From Ostreococcus lucimarinus CCE9901 (lineage: Eukaryota; Chlorophyta; Mamiellophyceae; Mamiellales; Bathycoccaceae), in assembly GCF_000092065.1 (NCBI RefSeq), contig NC_009375.1:186001-250000 (forward strand): DNA of 64,000 bases, read 5' to 3'. The translations under genes and the position numbers were made by a program. The notes under the pieces were generated by a model. That model did no database searches and was not told the DNA's origin. It saw only the letters and a list, made by a program, of their open reading frames with translations. Shown here one piece after another: positions 57,319 through 64,000 of the stretch; position 1 is the stretch's first letter; every line of letters begins with the position of its first letter.

Positions 57319-59406
57319 TCATTCATCCGAGAACGATTCACCGCCGCTGCTGCGGCGACCGAGGTTCGAGAACATGAAGTCGAGTTCGCTCACTTTGTCT
57401 CGACCAGTTCGCGAGAGCGGCGACCCGCGCGGTACGGCTCTTGCGGCGCTCGCTTGCGTGGCTTGGGCGAGACGGGCTTTTTGCGTCTCCCACCGTGCGC
57501 TCGCGGATTCCGGATCGGGATAGGTCGATAGCAGACCTCCTCGAGCGTCGTGCTCGACGTCGTTCCACTCGTTACTATTCGAAGCAATTGGCGGAAGCCT
57601 TTGCTCGCGAGGCGCAGTCTCAGAGACGAAAGATTCGTGCGAGCTTCCGATTTCGGCGCCGTCCATGACTTCGGCGCGTTCCCTGTCTACGATTGACTTT
57701 CCAGTTTCCGTGCTCTCATTCACGTCTTTGTCGCTATCGAATTTAAACCCCTCCACGTTGAGTACGCGTGCGATGCGGTCGAACCAGCCGAGGGCGATGG
57801 CGACGCAGTACAAGCCCAAAAACGTGGGCACGATGATGTTCAGCTCACCCGCGAGCTCTGGGACGTTGTTGGCCATCTTCCGTGAGAAGGTTGTCATCTT
57901 GCCACTCGCGCGAATAATGGGCAAAAGCATGAGAAAGTTGAAACTCAGCGGCGCTGAGTAACGGCATACCAGACTCGCGTTCACCAAGAGCGAAAACGCA
58001 TCCGTGTGTCGAGGCACGAGCGTGTAAAACGAAAACATGCCCAGCTTGTGGAGGGAATGAAACGTGCAAAGGCACATGTAAGCGAGCGGAAACGCCACGA
58101 CGACGTGCATGGAGGTCAAACCCGATGTCGAATCTTCAGCGTTTTCCAGCATCACGCTCAAAAGAGATATCTGATCCGCCTCTTCCCACAGTTTCCCGAT
58201 CCAAATACTGCTCTCTGCGATGATGATGGATACCGAAAAAAAGGCCAAACCAGTGGCGATGACTCTCAAGAGGACGGGCACGATGACGATCGACCACGTG
58301 TACTGCACATCATCCATACACTTTCCGAGCGAGCCGCTACGAGATACCGAGTTTGGCGGGCGATGCAATCGTCGAGTTGACGATGCCCGCGATTGCTCGG
58401 CGGCTTCCGCTTCAAACGCATCCTTCACCGCTATCACGTACTGCGCCTTAGTGCGATCGTACTGCCTCAGCGAACGGCGAACCGCGCGACGCAGCGCAAC
58501 TAAATCGTTCAACTCATCGTAATCGTAATCCAGCACGTCTTCCTCTGTCGCGTCCAACGCTTCATCTAAGCTTCCTCGGTGCATTTCTGAGAACTCTGGC
58601 GTCTCGTTTTCGATGACGCTCATCGCCCAACGCAAACTATGTCGCCGTGGCATCACTCGACTCGTCGTCGTTACCGCCACAACTTGCCGTGCCAAGCGCG
58701 CGTGAGCGTTACCGAGCGCCCGCGACACTCCGGCGACGCGCTTGTACGACCGCGTGAGACGATTATTAAACGCCGCTCGCCGCCAAATCGCCCGCGGCAC
58801 GTCCACCAAACCAAACCCCATGAGTAAAACCCCGGTCGAAATACCCCACACGTTCGCCACCACGATCCCATACGCGCGCATCGCGTCCAAAGACAGCGAC
58901 TCGGTCGCCAACAGCGCCGCCGCGCCCACGAACATCGCCGTCGCCGCGATTCCCAAAAACATCGCGTTCTCCCGCGCCGCTCTCTTCAATCGTCCCACGG
59001 ACGAAAAATCCGCCGCGTCCACGTAACACTGGTGCAGCGGCAGCACGATCCACGTCAGCGCGTACGTACTCCAGTACGCGACGTCCCACGTCGCGTCCAA
59101 CCCGCGCGGCGCCTCTCCCGCGCGCAGCGTCGCCGTCACATCCGTCGGCACGATCCCCACCATGATCAGCGCCAGCGTCCACGCGACGAAACAGTGCGCG
59201 CGCACGGCCGCGCCGACCCGACGATCGGCGAATCGCGCCACGGCGAGCGCCGCGACGCACGCCGCGACGACGAACACGGGCGTCGACCACGACGCGAAGA
59301 ATCCATCGTCCGCACCGCTCCCGGACGATGTTTCCGCCGCCGAGCGCGTCCAGCGCGCGCGCGTCGCGCGCGGGTCCGCGGCGACGTCGCGCGTCGTCCA
59401 CTCCAT
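57319..59406 (-). CDS. LMBR1-domain membrane protein, LMBRD2-like
   Basis: 695 residues from the Met at 59406 (MEWTTRDVA); upstream frame is basic low-complexity. About nine hydrophobic segments. Early region has WTLALIMVGIVPTDVT and then the YWSTYALTWIVLPLHQCYVDA segment, the conserved LMBR1 block, followed by NAMFLGIAATAMFVGAAALL and VVANVWGISTGVLLMGFGLVDVP. A middle cytosolic loop of about 110 residues is charged (AVRRSLRQYDRTKAQYVIAVKDAFEAE). Later GLYCVAIALGWFDRIARVL. LMBRD2 proteins are implicated in receptor or vesicle signalling; function here unknown. Confidence 0.85.
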   Translation of the reverse strand: MEWTTRDVAADPRATRARWTRSAAETSSGSGADDGFFASWSTPVFVVAACVAALAVARFADRRVGAAVRAHCFVAWTLALIMVGIVPTDVTATLRAGEAPRGLDATWDVAYWSTYALTWIVLPLHQCYVDAADFSSVGRLKRAARENAMFLGIAATAMFVGAAALLATESLSLDAMRAYGIVVANVWGISTGVLLMGFGLVDVPRAIWRRAAFNNRLTRSYKRVAGVSRALGNAHARLARQVVAVTTTSRVMPRRHSLRWAMSVIENETPEFSEMHRGSLDEALDATEEDVLDYDYDELNDLVALRRAVRRSLRQYDRTKAQYVIAVKDAFEAEAAEQSRASSTRRLHRPPNSVSRSGSLGKCMDDVQYTWSIVIVPVLLRVIATGLAFFSVSIIIAESSIWIGKLWEEADQISLLSVMLENAEDSTSGLTSMHVVVAFPLAYMCLCTFHSLHKLGMFSFYTLVPRHTDAFSLLVNASLVCRYSAPLSFNFLMLLPIIRASGKMTTFSRKMANNVPELAGELNIIVPTFLGLYCVAIALGWFDRIARVLNVEGFKFDSDKDVNESTETGKSIVDRERAEVMDGAEIGSSHESFVSETAPREQRLPPIASNSNEWNDVEHDARGGLLSTYPDPESASARWETQKARLAQATQASAARAVPRGSPLSRTGRDKVSELDFMFSNLGRRSSGGESFSDE

Positions 59407-59536
59407 CGCTCGAGCGCGCGACGTGCGCTCGCGGACGCGCGCGCGCGTGTGCGGACGGCGTCGCGACGGCGCCGGGACGGCTCGGGACACCTCGACGCGC
59501 CCGCTCGACGACGACGCGCGCGAGCGACGACGCGCG

Positions 59537-60256
59537 ATGGCGAGCTCGACGACGACGTCCGCGACGACGCTGCGACGCGCGACGCGCGACGCGACGACGA
59601 CGCGACGCGCGACGCCGCGACGCGCCGCCGCGGTGCGAACGCCCTCGGGACGAAGACGCGTCGAGACGCGCGCTGGTGAGGACGAGTGGGGCGCGAAGCC
59701 GTGGGACGACGCGCGCGATGGGGCGGACCCGCTGTCGAACGAGGTGCTGCTGTCGATCGTGCGCTCGGAGCTCGCGGATGAGGAGGTGAACCGGCTGGTG
59801 TGGAACGCGCTGGGCTATCGCTCGCGCGTGGAGCTGGACGCGGAGACGCTCACGGCGAACGAGGTGTGGACGCCGGATGAGGTGTTTCCGAATTGGGCGA
59901 AAAGTTATCCCGAACCACCGGACGTGATCGGGGTGACGAGGAAGTACGATCCGAAGATTGACGCGCCGGTGAAGGTGGCGTGCGCGGCGTTGACGCGGTC
60001 GGTGCCGGAGGAACACAAGCAAGGGATTAAGACGACGCTCACGCCGTTGGGATGGAAAGGGTTTAAGATGGAAGGGTTGACGCCGAACATGACGCGTCGA
60101 GCGCAGGTGGCGAATTGGTTGTTGTTTTACAGGCGCGAGCTTCGAGGGGTGAGCATCGAAGAGTTGCGAGCGCGGCGCGACGCGCGCAAGGCAAAGGAAA
60201 TCGCCGAGGGCAAGCAGGATCGCCCGACGGGGACGACGAAACAAGGGGTGGTTTAG
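59537..60256 (+). CDS. DUF1823-family plastid protein
   Basis: 239 residues from ATG 59537; earlier frame lacks protein character. A 45-residue transit peptide is followed by PLSNEVLLSIVRSELADEEV and LVWNALGYR (about 75-105), WTPDEVFPNWAKSYPEPPDV, VIGVTRKYDPKID and SVPEEHKQGIKTTLTPLGW, then PNMTRRAQVANWLLFYRREL. These match the DUF1823 family of cyanobacteria and plastids. Function unknown; no membrane segment or catalytic signature seen. Confidence 0.85.
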   Translation: MASSTTTSATTLRRATRDATTTRRATPRRAAAVRTPSGRRRVETRAGEDEWGAKPWDDARDGADPLSNEVLLSIVRSELADEEVNRLVWNALGYRSRVELDAETLTANEVWTPDEVFPNWAKSYPEPPDVIGVTRKYDPKIDAPVKVACAALTRSVPEEHKQGIKTTLTPLGWKGFKMEGLTPNMTRRAQVANWLLFYRRELRGVSIEELRARRDARKAKEIAEGKQDRPTGTTKQGVV

Positions 60257-60278
60257 ATTTTTGATTTTATATTACGTA

Positions 60279-61556
60279 TTAATACGTAAACTCACCGTAT
60301 TCACTCTTCACCACGACTTCAGACTTGCCATCCTTGGCTTCGACTCTGCCGACGACGCGGGCGTCGATGTTAAAGCTCTGGCTAATATCGATAATCTTTT
60401 GCGCGTGTTCGGGGGAGCAGTAAAACTCGAGACGATGTCCGCAGTTGAACACTTTGTACATCTCGCTCCATTCGGTGTTGGAGCACTCCTGGATCAAGCG
60501 GAAGAGCGGGGGAATGGGGAACATGTTATCCTTGACGACGCGCAAGCCGTCGAGGAGAAAGTGTCCAACCTTGGACTGCGCGCCGCCGCTGCAGTGCACC
60601 ATGCCGTGAATATCCCTCACGTCCATGGCATCGAGCACGGCTTTCACCACGGGGGCGTACGTTCGCGTCGGACTGAGCACCAACTTGCCAACCGTCACGC
60701 CGGTTTCCGGCTCGACGTCGGTGAGCTGATACTTGCCGCTGTACACCAACGATTCGGGTACGTTCGGATCGAACGTTTCCGGATATTTTTCCGCCAAATT
60801 CTTCGCAAACACGTCGTGTCGAGCAGACGTCAATCCGTTGCTTCCCATTCCGCCGTTGTACTCGCTCTCGTACGTCGCTTGACCGAACGACGCCAAACCG
60901 ACGACGACGTCTCCGGCGCGAATGTTGTCGTTACTCACCACCGCGTCTCTTCGCATGCGCGCCGTGACCGTGGTGTCCACCACCACCGTGCGCACTAAAT
61001 CACCCAAATCCGCGGTTTCACCTCCCGTGGACTTCACCCCGACCCCACACTCGCGCAAAGTCTCCAAAACCTCCTCCGTCCCGTTGATGAGCGCGCTCAG
61101 CACCTCCCCCGGAATCAAAGCCTTATTCCTCCCGATCGTGCTCGAGACGAATATGTTATCCACGCACCCGACGCACAACAAATCATCCGTGTTCATCACG
61201 ATCGAATCCTGCGCGATTCCTCGCCACACTCCCAAATCTCCCGTCTCTCTCCAGTACGCGTACGCCAGGCTCGTCTTCGTCCCCGCGCCGTCCGCGTGCA
61301 TGCACGTGCAGTACGCCTCGTCCCCAGCGATGTCCTCCACGATCTTACAGAACGCCTTCGGGAACAATCCCTTGTCCACCTTCTTTATCGCCGCGTGCAC
61401 GTCCTCCTTGGACGCGCTCACGCCGCGCATCGCGTACCGCTCGTCCGCCGCCGCGCTCGCCCTCGCGTTCGCCCTCGCGTTCGTTCGCGTCGTCGCGCGC
61501 GCGCGCCATCGCGACGGCATCGCGCGCGCCGTCGTCGTCGTCGTCGCCGTCGCCAT
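60279..61556 (-). CDS. purM: Phosphoribosylformylglycinamidine cyclo-ligase (AIR synthetase)
   Basis: 425 residues. After a plastid-like presequence of about 40 residues, the protein starts ERYAMRGVSASKEDVHAAI and continues DKGLFPKAFCKIVEDIAG, HADGAGTKTSLAYAYWRETG, NTDDLLCVG and GVGVKSTGGETADLGDLVRT. It lacks the YKDAGVDIDAG / GGFGG start of the usual plant, animal and proteobacterial PurM, and instead resembles, as far as I can judge from memory, the PurM type of Bacteroidetes. The reaction is ATP-dependent closure of FGAM to AIR in purine synthesis. Divergent from UDP-glucose dehydrogenase. Confidence 0.88.
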   Translation of the reverse strand: MATATTTTTARAMPSRWRARATTRTNARANARASAAADERYAMRGVSASKEDVHAAIKKVDKGLFPKAFCKIVEDIAGDEAYCTCMHADGAGTKTSLAYAYWRETGDLGVWRGIAQDSIVMNTDDLLCVGCVDNIFVSSTIGRNKALIPGEVLSALINGTEEVLETLRECGVGVKSTGGETADLGDLVRTVVVDTTVTARMRRDAVVSNDNIRAGDVVVGLASFGQATYESEYNGGMGSNGLTSARHDVFAKNLAEKYPETFDPNVPESLVYSGKYQLTDVEPETGVTVGKLVLSPTRTYAPVVKAVLDAMDVRDIHGMVHCSGGAQSKVGHFLLDGLRVVKDNMFPIPPLFRLIQECSNTEWSEMYKVFNCGHRLEFYCSPEHAQKIIDISQSFNIDARVVGRVEAKDGKSEVVVKSEYGEFTY

Positions 61557-61679
61557 CGCGCGCGTCGGTGTCGCGCGCCGCGCGTCGGTCGGCGCCGGCG
61601 ACGCGCGAGGTCGATTTCGAAATCGAATTCGAAATCACACCCGCGCGCGGTGCCAATACACGACCGACCGCGACGTCGG

Positions 61680-61695
61680 ACTGTTTACCCACACG
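61680..61695 (+). promoter_or_regulatory. Shared motif ACTGTTTACCCACACG upstream of UGD
   Basis: Differs at one base from the first 16 bp of each repeat upstream of USP (16778 and 16810). It lies 83 bp before the proposed UGD start, and 124 bp upstream of the purM start on the other strand. A shared regulatory site is inferred. Confidence 0.45.
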
Positions 61696-61777
61696 ACATC
61701 GACGCCTCGGAGGCGCGCGCGATCCGGTCGCCCCGCACACGCGCGCGCGCGACGACGCGACGCGACGCGATCGCGGC

Positions 61778-63457
61778 ATGACGAGGCCGATCACGACGAG
61801 TGCGTGAAGAACGACGCGAGCGACGCGACGCGACGCGACGCGAGACGACGCGACGCGCGAGACGACGCGACGAGGGCGATCGCGACGGTCGTCGGAAAGA
61901 TGTCCGGAAACCATCCGCGAGACGCGGCGACGACCGGAGACGCGACGACGGCGACGGGAGAGCGTTGGGACGGGCGCGAAAGATGGGAGAGCGCGCGACG
62001 GTGCGAATGGAGGCGCGCGAGGACGAAGGACTGACGACGCGCGCGGTTTCGGGGACGACGCAGTATGTTGCATCGGCGCGGGATACGTGGGCGGGCCGAC
62101 GATGGCGATGATCGCGAAGAAGTGCCCGCAGATCTCGGTCACGGTGGTGGACATCTCGCAGCCGAGGATCGACGCGTGGAACTCGAGCGAGCTGCCGATT
62201 TATGAGCCCGGGTTGGATGAGATCGTGTTCGAGTGCAGAGGGAAGAACTTGTTCTTTTCGACGGATGTCGAAGGGGCTATTCGAGACTGCGAGATGATTT
62301 TCGTCTCCGTGAACACGCCGACGAAGAAGACTGGTTTAGGAAAAGGTAAGGCGGCGGATTTGACGTACTGGGAGTTGGCGGCGCGCACCATCGCGGCGTG
62401 CTCCGAGAGTGATAAGATCATCGTTGAGAAGTCTACGGTGCCCGTGCGAACGGCGGAGGCCATTGAAAAGGTGCTCCAGCGCAACTGCCCGCACGACGGC
62501 GTGCGATTCGACATCTTGTCCAACCCAGAATTCTTGGCCGAAGGTACGGCCATTGTAGACTTGGATGCGCCCGATCGCGTGTTGATCGGGGGTAAGATTG
62601 AAAACGCCAAAGGTCAAGCGGCGGTGGACGCGCTCGTAGGCGTGTACTCCAACTGGGTACCGAAAGAGAACATTCTGACCGCTAACTTGTGGTCTGCCGA
62701 GCTCTCAAAGCTCGCTGCGAACGCATTCTTGGCGCAGCGCATTTCTTCCATCAACGCCATGAGCGCGCTTTGTGAAGCGACCGGCGCGGATGTCCAGCAA
62801 GTTTCGCACGCCATCGGCACCGACACGCGTATCGGCTCCAAATTTTTGAACGCCTCGGTCGGTTTCGGTGGCTCGTGCTTCCAAAAGGATATCTTAAACT
62901 TGGCATACATTTGTGAGTGCCACGGCTTGCCGGAAGTGGCGGAGTACTGGCACAGCGTTGTCGGCATGAACGACTACCAAAAGAGCCGCTTCGTCAAGCG
63001 CATGATTTCCGCCATGTTCAACACGATCAGCGGCAAGAAGATTTCAATGCTCGGTTACGCTTTTAAGAAAGATACGGGTGATACTCGTGAGTCTCCGGCT
63101 ATCGACGTCGGTCACGGCCTCATCGAAGACGGTGCGAAGCTCAATATTTATGACCCGAAGGTTGCTGCGGCGCAAATCGCGTTGGACATGGGCGAGGAAG
63201 CGATGAAATCCATCACGTGCTGCAAGACTCACACTGAGTCTTTGACTGGTGCGCACGCCGTGTGCATTATGACGGAATGGGACGAGTTCAAGACGTACGA
63301 CTGGGAAGCGATCTATGGCGTCATGCAAAAGCCGGCCTTTGTGTTCGACGGCCGCCTCATCTTGGACCACCAGAAGTTGAAGGACATTGGTTTCATTGTG
63401 TATGCGCTTGGGAAGCCTTTAGATCCTTTCCTTTGCTCCGCCGAAGGCGCACCGTAA
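61778..63457 (+). CDS. UGD: UDP-glucose 6-dehydrogenase, two exons
   Basis: Joined from 61778-61799 and 62064-63457, 471 residues (plant enzymes about 480). The frame from 62064 begins [12 protein letters not shown], the NAD-binding fold, but has no upstream ATG in frame. A 22-nt exon (MTRPITT plus one base) ending at a GTGCGT donor joins it in phase; the 264-nt intron has a CTGAC branch site and a GACGCAG acceptor. The spliced start, [17 protein letters not shown], fits the family's [13 protein letters not shown]. Catalytic Cys in [11 protein letters not shown], plus [11 protein letters not shown] and [12 protein letters not shown]. Oxidises UDP-glucose to UDP-glucuronate in the cytosol, for cell-surface glycans. 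Confidence 0.94.
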
Positions 63458-63542
63458 GTATGTACGTCGTGTGTCAGTAGTACGTCGCTAGTGATTGTAA
63501 CGTTTCTACCTAAAATCTCTAAGAATAACAAAGATTGCTGTC

Positions 63543-64000
63543 CTATTTGCGACCTATTCCGCTTATCTCAGCGTCGACCGCCGCTACGTAATCTTGGATT
63601 TGAAACTTTCTCTTGCAACCGGCGTAATTCATATACCGCACTTTACCGAACACCGCGCGCTCTTTCCATCCTTGATCGTGCACACCGGCAATGCTCCACA
63701 TACAACCAACGTAGCCGTTGGGATCGAGACCGTCTAACGCGTAAGCGTCGTTGAGTTGAATCGCCGTCTGCAGGGCCACCTCCGGCGACGGCGTCCACTC
63801 AAGAATCTTCTTCGCCCAGTACATTCTCATGAACCCATGCATTCGTCCGAGATGGTATAATTCTTTCTGAGCCGCGTTCCAAAGCTCGTCGTGCGTGTTG
63901 CCACGCTCGAGTGTTTTGTAATCGTACACGTACTCGCGAACGTCGCGGGCGTGCAAACTCAGTGAATCTTGCGCCCATTGACTCGCTCCTTGCAACGAGT
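63543..64000 (-). CDS. PHR: Class II CPD photolyase, C-terminal part
   Basis: The frame runs off the right edge, so only the C-terminal 152 residues are visible. [43 protein letters not shown] and [34 protein letters not shown] are the FAD-pocket and DNA-contact region of class II cyclobutane pyrimidine dimer photolyases, as in plants. It repairs UV dimers with blue light energy; nuclear or organellar location cannot be told from this end. It is a photolyase, not a plant cryptochrome (those belong to another class). Confidence 0.93.
   Translation of the reverse strand, partial: SLQGASQWAQDSLSLHARDVREYVYDYKTLERGNTHDELWNAAQKELYHLGRMHGFMRMYWAKKILEWTPSPEVALQTAIQLNDAYALDGLDPNGYVGCMWSIAGVHDQGWKERAVFGKVRYMNYAGCKRKFQIQDYVAAVDAEISGIGRK

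Noticed and set aside
61900-61963. Alternative first exon of UGD from the ATG at 61900
   Set aside because: It needs a poor GTTGGG donor and gives an N-terminus unlike the family; the 61778 exon has the genome's usual donor and a better protein match.
1-64000. Operons, CRISPR arrays, insertion sequences or prophage
   Set aside because: No spaced repeats, no transposase, no terminal repeats; gene structure and introns are eukaryotic.

Overview
This window looks like nuclear DNA of a picoplanktonic green alga of the Mamiellales (Ostreococcus / Micromonas / Bathycoccus group); Ostreococcus fits best, but I cannot fix genus or species by reading. Grounds: very high gene density (43 protein genes in 64 kb, most without introns, on both strands), GC-rich coding DNA with AT-richer gaps, Arg/Ala/Thr-rich plastid transit peptides, and a green-lineage gene set: a TOC1-type clock protein, an ESV1/LESV-type starch protein, HOS1, UDP-sugar pyrophosphorylase, AP2 factors, a class II photolyase and cyanobacteria-derived DUF1823, DUF2854 and DUF3007 proteins. 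I saw no tRNA, rRNA, CRISPR array or transposon.

Layout. 1-9 kb: sulfotransferase (5' end outside the window), HOS1 homologue, Sfi1-repeat protein, plastid coiled-coil protein, adrenodoxin reductase. 9-20 kb: intron-split expansin-like protein, DMT transporter, DDX27/Drs1 helicase, tryptophan-rich starch protein, primase small subunit, UDP-sugar pyrophosphorylase, calpain. 20-30 kb: LysM membrane protein, triple-AP2 factor, RING-H2 protein, GT64 glycosyltransferase, DM10 protein, TMEM230-like protein, STE20 kinase. 30-43 kb: two plastid proteins, an orphan NPPY methyltransferase, a coiled-coil protein, an SMP-C2 tether, pseudouridine synthase, a kinase, a ribokinase fused to a xylose-isomerase-like barrel. 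43-50 kb: RNase P/MRP subunits POP4 and RPP40, a golgin, acyl-CoA dehydrogenase, TOC1 with an Evening Element upstream. 50-64 kb: plastid membrane proteins, NSUN2, ENT transporter, mitochondrial MaoC hydratase, LMBRD2-like protein, PurM, UDP-glucose dehydrogenase and a class II CPD photolyase (5' end outside).

Six introns can be placed by reading frame plus protein-family continuity. They follow one pattern: a GTGCG donor (GTGAG once), a CTRAC branch site 18-38 nt before the acceptor, and an AG acceptor. Two of them hide tiny first exons (UDP-glucose dehydrogenase, acyl-CoA dehydrogenase) that plain ORF calling would miss.

Genes are mostly divergent or convergent singletons, not operons. Functional threads that recur are nucleotide-sugar and glycan chemistry (sulfotransferase, transporter, USP, GT64, UGD, expansin), RNA processing (DDX27, NSUN2, pseudouridine synthase, POP4, RPP40), and light or clock biology (TOC1, photolyase).
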